This document shows positions 19,201 through 27,874 of a DNA stretch of 64,000 bases, piece by piece (the stretch's first letter is position 1; the number at the start of each line of letters is the position of its first letter). Position numbers and translations under genes: made by a program. The stretch is from Christiangramia bathymodioli (GTDB lineage Bacteria > Bacteroidota > Bacteroidia > Flavobacteriales > Flavobacteriaceae): assembly GCA_009735695.1 (NCBI GenBank), contig SRSL01000002.1, positions 453,330 to 517,329 of the forward strand. Direction: 5' to 3'. The notes under the pieces were generated by a model. The model made no database searches. It saw nothing but the letters and a program-made list of their open reading frames with translations, and was not told the origin of the DNA.

Positions 19201-19379
19201 ATTTCATTTTTAGTAATCCCGTTTTTCCGGTACCTTGTCAATAGAAATTCCTGAAGATCACTTTCAATGAGCACTTCATCTTCCTTTCGTGAGATAGTGC
19301 CTCCTAATTGATGCTTATAACCTTCCTGTTCCAGCTGGTTGGCAAAAACACTTTCCAGTTGTGCTTCGGTAAATTTCAT
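16239..19379 (-). CDS. hsdR: Type I restriction endonuclease, R subunit
   Basis: 1046 residues, normal for HsdR. The N-terminal PD-(D/E)xK nuclease is visible as PDGILYINGIPVIVFEFKTA. The translocase motor follows, with GATGSGKSYTM (Walker A), ISDEAHRSQ (DEAH box), GFTGTP (motif III) and QTISRVNR (motif VI). HsdR pulls DNA and cuts distant from unmethylated sites in complex with HsdM and HsdS. It is the last gene of the operon, overlapping the AlbA-type gene by 4 bases; three non-hsd genes separate it from hsdS. Confidence 0.95.
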   Translation of the reverse strand: MKFTEAQLESVFANQLEQEGYKHQLGGTISRKEDEVLIESDLQEFLLTRYRKNGITKNEIDSIILRLKTLPASDLYESNKEFMQMLSDGFSLKREDRSQKDIWIYLIDYSEDNQNTYKFVNQLEITGTQKRIPDGILYINGIPVIVFEFKTAIQENTTIYDAYIQLTVRYQRDIPELFKYNAFCVISDGVNTKAGSFFAPYEFFYAWRRIAGLAKEVDGIDSMFTLIQGMLHQYRLRDIIKNFIYLPDSSKKDEKIVCRYPQYYAARALFENIQKVQKPNGNGKGGTYFGATGSGKSYTMLFLTRLLMKSDHFESPTIILITDRTDLDDQLAGQFTNAKAFIGDDAIVSAESRADLRKRIRGRESGGVFLTTIHKFTEDTELLTNRSNVICISDEAHRSQTNLDQKIKITEKGVKKTFGFAKYLHDSLPNATFVGFTGTPIDATLDVFGKVVDEYTMTESVIDEITVRIVYEGRAAKVALENRELKKIEEYYRVAEEEGANEYQVEESKKQSANINAILSDPDRLQAIAEDFVNHYEKRLEEGATVKGKAIFVCSNREIAYELYKNIIELRPEWTKIRKAEEGADLTEKDRKQLKPIERIKMIMTRGKDDPKEMYDLLGTKEYRKELDRQFKNEKSNFKIAIVVDMWLTGFDVPFLDSIYIDKPIQQHNLIQTISRVNRKFQGKNKGLVVDYIGIKKQMNLALAKYNKGERQNFEDIEKSLKIVRDHLDLLARIFHKFDSTDYFQGDPLSQLNNLNLAVEYVQHTKELETRFMDLVKRLKAAYDICAGSEKLTHEERDYTHFYLAVKSIVFKLTRGNAPDTAQMNAKVREMIRNALASEGVEEIFKMGDQTNSQQDIFDEDYLAKIDKIKLPNTKIKLLQQLLARAIGEIKKVNKVKGVDFSKKMEGLVSRYNERKGDVLRGEVYEEMAEQLTDLIWQVQKEFSAGEKLGIDFEEKAFYDILKELCIKYDFQYPEHKLIELSKSIKDLVDEQAKFPDWSKRNDIKSALKVGLILLLDEHGYPPVERDEVYEEIFEQAENFKKNRAV

Positions 19380-20719
19380 TCCTGTCTGGCTTTTCTTCCC
19401 TTCTCAGTTAACCTATACTTCTGTTTACTGCTTTTGGGTTTGTCCGGTATTGTTAATTCTACCAAACCCTCTTCTAAAGCGGGGTTTAAGTAATTGATTC
19501 TAAAATTTTTTCTGTCCACAAGCCCTAATGATTTTTGCAATTCGGTTCTACTTTCTTCGCCCTTAAAAACAATAAGAAGATCCCATACTTGGGGGGTAAC
19601 TTGGGGGGTAACTTGGGGGGAGACTAGAGGGGTCTCCCTATAAACTTCATCTGCGGCAGGAAATATCATCCTGAGGAAATTATCAGAAAAACGGAAACAT
19701 TCTTTGTTGTACGATTCCAGTATTCTGGGAATTCCCGAACCTAATTGCTCTACCAGGTCCAGATCTTTATAAATACGCATCAGCTCCTTGTTCCGGGGAA
19801 TTGAAAAGCCTTCAAAAAACTCATTTTTACTTAAGCCATCAGGTAAAGAACCTGCGGAAGTTATTTCGATGCGATCATTAAATATCTCAAATTTTGGTGC
19901 TATTTCTCGGGTATAGTCATTATGGACAAAGGCATTTATAATTGCTTCCCTAAGTGCAATGGCATTCCATAGACGATGTTCCTTTCGCTCTTTCTGAGTT
20001 ATTTGTGTGATTGTACGGTTTTCCAGGCTTATTTTATCCAGTACACTCTTAGTAGCTTTCACAAGGGAACAATAGCCGTATTCGTTGCTTTCCATTAAAT
20101 CTACTCGCGTGTCACCCTTATATTTTGCGACCTTTACGGAAAGGTTATTTTCATCGGCCAACAAATAAGCGGCGTAATTCAAATCACCCTCGGTGGTTGT
20201 AAGCTCTAAATTCTTCCTGAACTGTTTATTAAGGGGTTTTTGTTTTTCCTGGTAATAAATATGAAGCTGCTCAAAGTTTAGATCCTGGCGATGGGCTTTT
20301 ATTTTCCCTATGGAATTCCGGGTACGAGAGGCAAAAAGTTCTTCAATTAATTTTTGGGACATGGGTTCTGCAGCAGAACCCAATCGTATAAAACAGCCTT
20401 TTTCACTCATCCCGTATTTTTTGAGATGGTATGGTTTCTCAGAACCGCTGGCTACAATAACCTTTAAAATTTCTTTCCCATCCTTTTCTTCACTTACAAT
20501 ATCAAAAAGCCCAAGGGCTGAAGGACGAATGTTGTTTTTTAACCGATCTTTTATTTTTAACTGGTTGCTATCGGCATCTTGAACGCCAACTGTCCTACCT
20601 TCTTTATCTATGCCTATATAAATTATGCCACCTTCTCTGTAATTCAAAAAAGCCACGACTTCTTTCTCCAGGCCTTCTGAAAGTTCTCGTTTATATTCAA
20701 TACGGTTGGTTTCGGGCAT
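19376..20719 (-). CDS. AlbA_2/Schlafen domain ATP-binding regulator
   Basis: 447 residues. The N-terminal AlbA_2 (Schlafen-like) domain covers about residues 5-125 (IEYKRELSEGLEKEVVAFLN, GGIIYIGIDKEG). A GHKL-like HATPase_c_4 region follows (LREAIINAFVHNDYT, FEIFNDRIEITSAGSLP, LGSGIPRI), then a TPQV-repeat linker and a C-terminal winged helix (SRTELQKSLGLVDRKNFRINYL). Such proteins are often transcription regulators or nucleic-acid-binding partners of restriction systems. It lies between the HerA and hsdR genes, 11 bases after HerA. Confidence 0.88.
   Translation of the reverse strand: MPETNRIEYKRELSEGLEKEVVAFLNYREGGIIYIGIDKEGRTVGVQDADSNQLKIKDRLKNNIRPSALGLFDIVSEEKDGKEILKVIVASGSEKPYHLKKYGMSEKGCFIRLGSAAEPMSQKLIEELFASRTRNSIGKIKAHRQDLNFEQLHIYYQEKQKPLNKQFRKNLELTTTEGDLNYAAYLLADENNLSVKVAKYKGDTRVDLMESNEYGYCSLVKATKSVLDKISLENRTITQITQKERKEHRLWNAIALREAIINAFVHNDYTREIAPKFEIFNDRIEITSAGSLPDGLSKNEFFEGFSIPRNKELMRIYKDLDLVEQLGSGIPRILESYNKECFRFSDNFLRMIFPAADEVYRETPLVSPQVTPQVTPQVWDLLIVFKGEESRTELQKSLGLVDRKNFRINYLNPALEEGLVELTIPDKPKSSKQKYRLTEKGRKARQE
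19587..19622 (-). repeat. 12-bp tandem repeat inside the AlbA-type gene
   Basis: Three copies of ACTTGGGGGGTA (plus strand; the last is cut short) encode VTPQ units on the minus strand. The G6 runs and in-frame 12-bp unit allow length change without frameshift, altering the linker between the ATPase-like and winged-helix domains. Confidence 0.85.
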
Positions 20720-20730
20720 ATATTAAGATT

Positions 20731-22680
20731 TTAGAACGGCAAATCATCATCTTCTTCCAATTCTTCATGAGCTTGAAAAGTTGTTTCTTCACTTTTTCTT
20801 TCAGTAAAATCTACATCATCATCGTCTTCTCCCCAAAAATCTGTGGGTCTTATGGTTTTATTGTAAGGTTCAAATTTTTTAGGTATTTCCTCGATATTAA
20901 TAATTACAGGCACTTGTGCACTCAATCCTGCTAATACACAAGAACCTGTTGGCAAAATTGGTAATGCATCAAAAGAAACCTTGTCCAAATAAGAAATAGT
21001 TCTTTCTACTGCCTGAATATCTCTGTTATTAATAAGTCTGTGCAAAAAGTAATTGTGCAATTGTGAGATAATTGTATCAGAAATATCAGATGGTCTTTGA
21101 CTAGCAATAGTCAAGAATACACCAAATTTCCTCCCTTCTTTAATGATTTCCTCAAAAGTTTCTAAACGGTAATCTTTCCAAGTCTCACTTTCTCTATTTG
21201 AGGTATATGAAAGAATATTATGAGCTTCGTCAATAATCAGATTAAATAATGATTTTTGGGATTTTTCATATCGTATTTTTTGATGCAAATATTCCATACT
21301 TGCAATAAGCATTGGAATAGTTTTTTTAATGACTAAATTGGTATTATTCAAATCTATTACAACGAAATTGGATTCCTTGAAAATAGAGACATCATTGTTA
21401 AAATCAATTACTTTCTGAAGATCAATAGTTTTACTTTTAAGCTTATTTATTGCAGGAATGATATGGTCATTTTTAGCTTTATTAATTAGCAGATCACTAA
21501 TTAATTGTACATATAAGTAATGAATAATTAATTCAATATCATTAGCAGGGAATTGATATTTTGAAGCTTTTTCATATACTTTAGTTTTTTTTATTTCTTC
21601 AATCTTTAGTTGCCGAGTAGGGGGATTTAATTTTTTGTAGAAATGATGATTTTTATTTTGCCAATCTAACTCTTGAAAAAATTTCGCTTTAAATTCTACA
21701 TTACCATTTGAATCAATTACCTGTTCGAGATAATCAATTATTTGATATGATTTTTCTTTATCACTCATCAACAGAAGACTTTCAACTTGATTCTTCAAAA
21801 TCCCTCTGAAGTATTCTAAAGAATTACTTTTCTTATCAACTTTTGTAAAAAGATTTATAGTACGTTTCAGAAAAGGTTTTTGAGTTTTTTCAGTCGCATC
21901 TGCAAGAATTGATAAAAACTCAACATTAAACAATGTCTCCTTTCCAAGAGGAAGTTTATTTTGTTTATTGATTTTATCAAGTTCTAATCTTGTATTTAAT
22001 CGAAAGACTTTTTTATTTGTGAAAATTGCAGTTCCTTTAGAATACTCACCATTAAAATCTATTAAGAGAAACTTAGCATTTCTCTTAAATCCTGACTTGT
22101 CACTATAGTCATTAAATAATTTATGATACAAACTAGCAAGTGTATAGGACTTGCCACTTCCGGTATTTCCAAAAATTCCGATATGGCTTGCAAACAGGCT
22201 GTTTACACCTATACCTATTGGTGTTCCTGTTTCATTGCTTAATACACCTATTTTAAGTTCTTCATCAGGTTTTCCATTGATTTCTTTAATGAAGTTATGA
22301 ACCCTGCTAAATTCTTCTGAGGTTAAAAGAAAGGCTTCATTCTCTATAAGCGGAAGTTCTTTTACCCCTTGTTTAAAAACTCGGTTTTCAAAATAGCCAA
22401 TCAAACTCAAGCGCAGCACCCTCTTAATTTTCGCCTTTTCCTGCTTATAATCTTTCTGCGAAATTAATTTATCTTCAATTATAAATTCTTCATCAACCTT
22501 GCCTACAAGTTCTTCAAACCCCTTACATATTTTTACATAGTTACCAACAGAAATACCTTTAACAATTTGACCATTGTACAATAAATGTGGAGAATTTTTA
22601 GATTTACTCACCTTTATTTCTACGACGCGTCCACGTACAGATTCAACATTGCCAATATGTAATACGGCATTATTTTCCAT
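20731..22680 (-). CDS. HerA-like ATPase/helicase of a SIR2-HerA pair
   Basis: 649 residues from the ATG at 22678-22680, preferred over an upstream ATG because the HAS-barrel-like start HIGNVESVRGRVVEIKVSK follows it. Walker A is GNTGSGKS (171-178), Walker B is NLIIDEAHNIL, and SQRPSDIS and HYFLHRLINNRDI are the arginine-finger-region motifs of HerA/FtsK hexamers. SIR2-HerA pairs are reported antiphage systems in which HerA oligomerises with a SIR2 NADase. The gene overlaps the SIR2 gene by 11 bases, giving a fixed pairing. Confidence 0.88.
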   Translation of the reverse strand: MENNAVLHIGNVESVRGRVVEIKVSKSKNSPHLLYNGQIVKGISVGNYVKICKGFEELVGKVDEEFIIEDKLISQKDYKQEKAKIKRVLRLSLIGYFENRVFKQGVKELPLIENEAFLLTSEEFSRVHNFIKEINGKPDEELKIGVLSNETGTPIGIGVNSLFASHIGIFGNTGSGKSYTLASLYHKLFNDYSDKSGFKRNAKFLLIDFNGEYSKGTAIFTNKKVFRLNTRLELDKINKQNKLPLGKETLFNVEFLSILADATEKTQKPFLKRTINLFTKVDKKSNSLEYFRGILKNQVESLLLMSDKEKSYQIIDYLEQVIDSNGNVEFKAKFFQELDWQNKNHHFYKKLNPPTRQLKIEEIKKTKVYEKASKYQFPANDIELIIHYLYVQLISDLLINKAKNDHIIPAINKLKSKTIDLQKVIDFNNDVSIFKESNFVVIDLNNTNLVIKKTIPMLIASMEYLHQKIRYEKSQKSLFNLIIDEAHNILSYTSNRESETWKDYRLETFEEIIKEGRKFGVFLTIASQRPSDISDTIISQLHNYFLHRLINNRDIQAVERTISYLDKVSFDALPILPTGSCVLAGLSAQVPVIINIEEIPKKFEPYNKTIRPTDFWGEDDDDVDFTERKSEETTFQAHEELEEDDDLPF

Positions 22681-23863
22681 CCTGAAGTTCTTTTTGAGTT
22701 GCAATAGATTTTTCCTCTTTGGATGGAGGTGCAAAAAACTCTTTCACAACCTTACTGAAAACAGATTTATTCACCTCGCTGAGAGAATAGTTTTCTTTAT
22801 CTCGTGGTAGAAATATGATATTTGAGAATTGGCTATCTCCTAAATTATTGCGAATCTCTTTCTCTGCACTCTCATCATAAGCAAAAATGATTATCAATAA
22901 TGTTGGGTTTGATTTTGCTGTACGAAGTGTAATAGTTCGGATGTGCTCATCAGCAAAAGAAAAACCTGTTACAAACAGAACTGAATTTTCTTTTTCTAAA
23001 TTGTTTGAATACATCCTTAATAGCTCATAATAAGATAGTTTTAATGTGGTTTCCTCAAACTTTTCTTTGTTTGGATTCACCATTATTAAATTGTCATACT
23101 CCTTTAAAAATTCATCAATTTTATCTTGAATTTTAGAAAGGTCTTTAGATTTAGCTTCTTTATAAATATCTGAGAAATTTAAAAATTTTCCATCCCCTTC
23201 AAAACAATTAACCAATTCTGCGTCTTCAAACTGAAGCTTAGATAATTTCTTCGTACTTTCAAATTGACTATCGTATTGAATTTCATCTTTTTTCTTATTG
23301 TATTTCCAGTTTAAACTACCGTGCAACTTGAATAAATTAAACAAAGGTGTTGCGGATTGATACTCGTAATAAGAAGAAACTTTATTAATGATGTTATGGA
23401 AATTTTCAGTACCAAATTTTGTGTTCATTCTTCCTGAAAATCCATCATTATATGCGTAATTGAGTTTCTCTAAAGCAATATCCAAAAACACATCCATATT
23501 GGTGGTAAATAGGTTAACTTGTTTTGAAACTAAATTTGAAGAGCGTTTGGCTAGTATGGTATTTAAGGCACTTAGTAGGTTAACGTAGTTATTTAAGGTT
23601 TCATTTGAATCATCTGAAATATTAAGCAATTCTATATTTTTTTCAATACATTTTTTAAAGTAAAAATTCTTTATTGAGACCTCTATAAGCCTGAGAATCT
23701 TTTTATCAGTTTGAGCATCTGAAAGCCCATTTTTTTTATCAAGATTATCAAGAGCATCTTCTACACCTTTCAATGTTTCCAAAAAATTCTTTGAAGCACC
23801 TGAACCAATTAAAAAATTTAGATGACAACTTTCAATTACTTTTTTTAAATCTTCGTGCTTCAT
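22670..23863 (-). CDS. SIR2-family effector of a SIR2-HerA pair
   Basis: 397 residues with SIR2 NAD-pocket features: FLIGSGAS (17-24), FTTNMD with Asn122 and Asp124, and the catalytic-type His181 in KLHGSLNW. The C-terminus has the FVTGFSFADEHIR element seen in defence SIR2 proteins. Such proteins deplete NAD+ or act as nucleases once activated during phage infection. It lies 2 bases after hsdS and overlaps the HerA gene. Effector role is inferred from family and partner. Confidence 0.88.
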   Translation of the reverse strand: MKHEDLKKVIESCHLNFLIGSGASKNFLETLKGVEDALDNLDKKNGLSDAQTDKKILRLIEVSIKNFYFKKCIEKNIELLNISDDSNETLNNYVNLLSALNTILAKRSSNLVSKQVNLFTTNMDVFLDIALEKLNYAYNDGFSGRMNTKFGTENFHNIINKVSSYYEYQSATPLFNLFKLHGSLNWKYNKKKDEIQYDSQFESTKKLSKLQFEDAELVNCFEGDGKFLNFSDIYKEAKSKDLSKIQDKIDEFLKEYDNLIMVNPNKEKFEETTLKLSYYELLRMYSNNLEKENSVLFVTGFSFADEHIRTITLRTAKSNPTLLIIIFAYDESAEKEIRNNLGDSQFSNIIFLPRDKENYSLSEVNKSVFSKVVKEFFAPPSKEEKSIATQKELQDGK

Positions 23864-23865
23864 AC

Positions 23866-25155
23866 TTATTTTATTATTGCTTCTTGAACTTGTGCAGATT
23901 TTGCACTTGTTGCAGTTTTTTCCACCGTACTCATTTTACTCAACATTATTGATTGTAGTTTCATAAGGAGCTGAGATTTACGTGTTATTTTTTCTTTGCG
24001 ATTCATTATTTTAATAAACGGGTGATTTAAAATAGTTTCTTCACTTGGGACAACCATTATTAGGTTTTCAATAATATCTTTACTTAAATTTGGTTGCGCT
24101 CCTCCGATCGCTACACTTACAATCTCATTCCTATTTACTCTGAGATGATAATACATAAATGTGGATTTATATTCATTATCACAAATAATGGCACAACAAG
24201 CTTGATTGGTTGCAGCAGGTGTTTTTAGATATCCCACTTGACCTTTAGTATTTCCTTGTCCATACATTGCCACCAATACAGTATTTATTGGTAAAAGTGT
24301 TATTGGACATTCCTTTAAAGCTAAATCTGAGATATATTCCTCTACTTCAATTAAAACACTGTTTTTAAGTTCCCCGGTTTTAATCCAGGGATGATCATTT
24401 GCTGACCAATATTCTTGCCTACTACGATTAGGAGTACTTCCACTCTTCATTTTGAATGCAAAGTCACCAATTGTTTTAACTTCCCACCCTTCCGGAATCT
24501 CCTTATCCAGTTCCACGTTATAAACCATTTTTCCGCCGGAAGATTTATACCCTTCGTCTCCGCTCAGGGTACCGCTTAAATGAGCAGGGAACTCAAAATC
24601 TACAAACCAGTATTTATAAAGTGCCTGTGCAGTTTCTTCCAGTTTCTGGTTAAGTTGCTGATTCAGTGTGATGTGTTTTTTAATTACATTATATTCCCTT
24701 ACAATTTCCCGCTGTGTTTCGATGGATGGAACGGGAAGTTCAAAAGCTAAAAAATCCTCCCATTCCAGGCTTCCTCTTACACCCCCAACAGCGTGAAAAG
24801 TCGCTTGCCTGTCAAATTCTGAGCGTGTAAACCACATCATCAAATATTGAGGTAATAAAACTTCGGTATCTATAATTTCAAAAACTGGATAAGCCTGGGA
24901 AATAATAGCTTCTTCAATATCTTCAAGTAATGCCACTGGCATTTTACCATCTCTCCTCACCTGCATAATACTACAAGCAAACTGATTTTTACGAATGATC
25001 TTATAGTTGCGCATATTTGTTCCAACCGTATTTGCCACGGAAGGAATAAATTCTTTGGATATGCTTAACCCTAGAAGCGTAGAAATTTTTAACTCCTTAT
25101 TACGTTCATCAACTAGTCGTATGTAATCTCCAATAGGCTTATAGTTTGATTGCAT
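23866..25155 (-). CDS. hsdS: Type I restriction specificity subunit
   Basis: 429 residues with two target-recognition domains, each followed by a helical spacer: the first half ends LNQKLEETAQALYKYWFVDFEFP; the second covers about residues 220-400 (GWEVKTIGDFAFKMKSGSTP, HPWIKTGELKN). HsdS reads the two halves of the split recognition site. It overlaps hsdM by 17 bases. The recognition sequence cannot be read from the protein. Confidence 0.95.
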   Translation of the reverse strand: MQSNYKPIGDYIRLVDERNKELKISTLLGLSISKEFIPSVANTVGTNMRNYKIIRKNQFACSIMQVRRDGKMPVALLEDIEEAIISQAYPVFEIIDTEVLLPQYLMMWFTRSEFDRQATFHAVGGVRGSLEWEDFLAFELPVPSIETQREIVREYNVIKKHITLNQQLNQKLEETAQALYKYWFVDFEFPAHLSGTLSGDEGYKSSGGKMVYNVELDKEIPEGWEVKTIGDFAFKMKSGSTPNRSRQEYWSANDHPWIKTGELKNSVLIEVEEYISDLALKECPITLLPINTVLVAMYGQGNTKGQVGYLKTPAATNQACCAIICDNEYKSTFMYYHLRVNRNEIVSVAIGGAQPNLSKDIIENLIMVVPSEETILNHPFIKIMNRKEKITRKSQLLMKLQSIMLSKMSTVEKTATSAKSAQVQEAIIK

Positions 25156-26704
25156 AGCCCAGCTCTTTAAAAACGTCCAACAATTCCTTTTGAGATTGTT
25201 CTTCTTGTTGTAATAGATCGGTTAGTTCGCTTTGTAAACCTGCCATTTTGGAATCAAAATCAATATTTTCATCCCGGTTTACAAATTCGATATATTTGCT
25301 GGGCACCAGGGAGAAGTCTTTCTTTTTAATATCTGCTTTGTTGGCACTGTAGCAATATTCCGGTATATCTTGATAATCTGTATTTTCCTGTTGCCAATCG
25401 TGGTAGGTTTTGGCAATATCCTGTATATGCTTTGGACTAAACTGAATGAATTTTTTCTCAAATGGTTCCCCAATCTGGCGTAAATCCAGAAACAAAACCT
25501 CCTCCTCCCTATCCCGGTAATGGCGTTCCTGATCACCAATAGAACGTGAATGTGCGGTTTTATTCCTATTCAGGATCCAAACGGTTACACTTATGTTAGT
25601 GGTATAAAACATATTTTGTGGTAAAATCACTATAGCTTCCACCAGATTGTTTTCCACCAATTTTCTCCTAATTTTATATTCTTCGCCACCCCCGGAAAGA
25701 GCTCCATTTGCCAGAATAAACCCGGCAACCCCATCATCTGAAAGTTTGGAAACCATATTTAGAATCCAGCCGTAGTTTGCGTTGCTTTTTGGAGGGACTT
25801 CATAACCCTGCCATCGAGGATCATCAATTAATTCCTGCGGCCCACGCCAGTCCTTTTGATTAAAGGGCGGGTTAGCCATAATATAATCTGCTTTCAGATC
25901 TTTATGCTGATCGTTGCTAAAGGTATCGGCCGCTTTTTCACCCAGATTAGCAGATATCCCCCGAATGGCAAGGTTCATTTTTGCCAGTTTGTAAGTAGTA
26001 TTGGTGTACTCCTGTCCGTAAATTGAAATTTCCCGTTTGCTCCCGTGGTGGCTTTCGATAAACTTGATAGACTGCACGAACATTCCACCTGAACCACAGG
26101 CCGGGTCATAAATTATCCCTTTATAGGGTTCTATCATTTCAGCAATAAGGTTTACAATACTCTTTGGCGTATAAAATTCTCCCTTTCCTTTTCCTTCCGC
26201 CAACGCGAATTTGGACAAAAAGTATTCATATACACGCCCCACAATATCCTGGGATTTGTCTTTTTGAGTATCTATTTTATTAATGGTGTCTAAAAGAGAG
26301 GCTAATTTACTTTTGTCCAGTCCTAAGCGGGAAAAATAATTGTCCGGCAATGCACCCTTTAGAGATGGGTTGTTCTTTTCGATCTGGTTTAACGCGGTAT
26401 CAATCTTTAGTGCAATATCGTCTTGCTTCGCATTTTTAATAAGATAGTTCCATCGGGAAGTCTCTGCTAAGAAAAAGACGTTCTTCATATTATAGAAGTC
26501 TTTCATCTCAAGATACTTTTCTTTGCCTTCGGCAACAAGTTCCTCACGGCGCACTTCAAATTTATCACTGGCAAATTTCAGGAAGATAAGCCCGAGCACC
26601 ACATGTTTGTATTCTGAAGGTTCGATGGAGCCACGTAATTTATTCGCAGCATCCCACAGGCTTTCTTCAATAGATTTTTCTTTGGTAGTTTTCTTTTTTG
26701 CCAT
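25139..26704 (-). CDS. hsdM: Type I restriction modification methyltransferase
   Basis: 521 residues. N-terminal HsdM helical domain (SIEESLWDAANKLRGSIEPS) then a gamma-class adenine N6-methyltransferase with motif I DPACGSGGMFVQS and catalytic NPPF (ANPPFNQKDW). It methylates host DNA at the HsdS site. It is the first gene of the operon. Upstream 530 bases are gene-free and hold the divergent CBASS and hsd control regions. Confidence 0.96.
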   Translation of the reverse strand: MAKKKTTKEKSIEESLWDAANKLRGSIEPSEYKHVVLGLIFLKFASDKFEVRREELVAEGKEKYLEMKDFYNMKNVFFLAETSRWNYLIKNAKQDDIALKIDTALNQIEKNNPSLKGALPDNYFSRLGLDKSKLASLLDTINKIDTQKDKSQDIVGRVYEYFLSKFALAEGKGKGEFYTPKSIVNLIAEMIEPYKGIIYDPACGSGGMFVQSIKFIESHHGSKREISIYGQEYTNTTYKLAKMNLAIRGISANLGEKAADTFSNDQHKDLKADYIMANPPFNQKDWRGPQELIDDPRWQGYEVPPKSNANYGWILNMVSKLSDDGVAGFILANGALSGGGEEYKIRRKLVENNLVEAIVILPQNMFYTTNISVTVWILNRNKTAHSRSIGDQERHYRDREEEVLFLDLRQIGEPFEKKFIQFSPKHIQDIAKTYHDWQQENTDYQDIPEYCYSANKADIKKKDFSLVPSKYIEFVNRDENIDFDSKMAGLQSELTDLLQQEEQSQKELLDVFKELGYAIKL

Positions 26705-27235
26705 TATTAAGATTCGGGTATGTAGTAAATAATTTATGCTTCCGAGGTAGGGTAGAGTAGCTGGAGCAATTTAGTAAAAATCTTTCTAATTTAAAGGATT
26801 CTAGACTGAGCAGATGATTGCCAGAACTGCAGTTATAGTTTACTAGGCAAACTATTGCCAGGTTACGGAGGGATCGTGAAGTAATCGGCTTAGTTTTTTT
26901 ACAATTGATCTATAAAATAATCATTTTCAGCATACCACCCGTTATTTGCGGTGAATCGTTGAAATATAAAGTACCCGAAAATGGATTTTTCTGAAAGTTT
27001 ATACTTATTAAGATAATTGATTTTAAGATAATTTTTACAGATAACCGTTAATATTATTCATTTTGTCCATAAATTATTTTCCATAAGTTAGAAATGTTGA
27101 AATCCTGTTCATAAAACATTGTTTATCAGTGCTGTATTAAATAATGATTGATGTAATTTTATAGTTACCCAAATCAATATTCAAAATTATGAAATCATTA
27201 TCGCCCATTATGATTACTAAATTAAAAACCTACTT
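26705..27235. promoter_or_regulatory. Divergent control region of the hsd and CBASS operons
   Basis: About 530 AT-rich bases between two divergent operons. An inverted repeat ATAGTTT (26835-26841) / AAACTAT (26849-26855) is a possible operator for the hsd operon. No perfect TAnnTTTG promoter is seen. An overlapping short ORF (27189-27263, 24 codons) precedes the CBASS effector start but is not clearly real. Confidence 0.5.
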
Positions 27236-27874
27236 ATGGACTCATCAACATTTCAATATTTAAAGCCGACACCGGTTATATTTATAATATCTATCCTAGT
27301 AATCCCAATTTTCTTAATAAAAATGCATTGGGGTTTCTCAATTCCTGCTTTAGGAGCTGTTGCAGGAGTTTTCTATCTAATTACCACTAAACTTTGGAAC
27401 ATCTGGCCTTTCAAGTATATGACAAAAGTAGACGACTTTTCTGGGATTTATGAAGGGGAAATTGAATATCAATATTTGGATGAGAATTGTACTGAGGTTA
27501 GAGGCCACCTTAAACAGATTAAAGTTATTGATCAAAATGCTTTAAGAATTACAATTTCTACAACTACCTATGATCAAGACGGTCAAAAATCATCTATTTC
27601 CACTAATAAAGGTATGTATGTGGAAAAGGCAGAAAATGGTCGTGATTATCGCTTGATTTATAATTATGATAATAACGGTAATTCAATTAACAAATTAGAT
27701 AAGCATACAGGAACAGAGGTCCTGAGGTTTATAAAAAATGATCAAGGAAAATTTCTTGACGGAGAATATTATACTTCTCGTTTGCCCCATCAATCCAGAG
27801 GTAGAATTTCAATGAAATGCACTAATAAAAATCTTAACCACTTAATACCCCAAAATTATGGCTGTTTTAAATAA
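27236..27874 (+). CDS. cap15: CBASS membrane effector, Cap15 (S-2TMbeta) type
   Basis: 212 residues: two adjacent transmembrane helices (about 13-29 and 33-52) then a beta-rich domain (DFSGIYEGEIEYQYL, RITISTTTYD, YRLIYNYDNNG). This 2TM plus beta-barrel plan is that of Cap15, a cyclic-nucleotide-activated inner-membrane effector that disrupts the membrane on phage infection. The stop overlaps the CD-NTase start by 17 bases. The call depends on architecture and on the CD-NTase and E2 next to it, not on an alignment. Confidence 0.82.
   Translation: MDSSTFQYLKPTPVIFIISILVIPIFLIKMHWGFSIPALGAVAGVFYLITTKLWNIWPFKYMTKVDDFSGIYEGEIEYQYLDENCTEVRGHLKQIKVIDQNALRITISTTTYDQDGQKSSISTNKGMYVEKAENGRDYRLIYNYDNNGNSINKLDKHTGTEVLRFIKNDQGKFLDGEYYTSRLPHQSRGRISMKCTNKNLNHLIPQNYGCFK

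Noticed and set aside
19587..19622. Short tandem repeat resembling a CRISPR-like array
   Set aside because: Units are 12 bp, abut without spacers and lie in frame inside a coding gene. No cas gene is present.
22681..22734. N-terminal extension of the HerA-like protein
   Set aside because: The basic stretch is inside the SIR2 gene; the HAS-barrel-like part starts right after the ATG at 22680.
27189..27263. 24-codon ORF overlapping the Cap15-type start
   Set aside because: No ribosome-site or composition support; chance ORFs of this size are common in AT-rich DNA.
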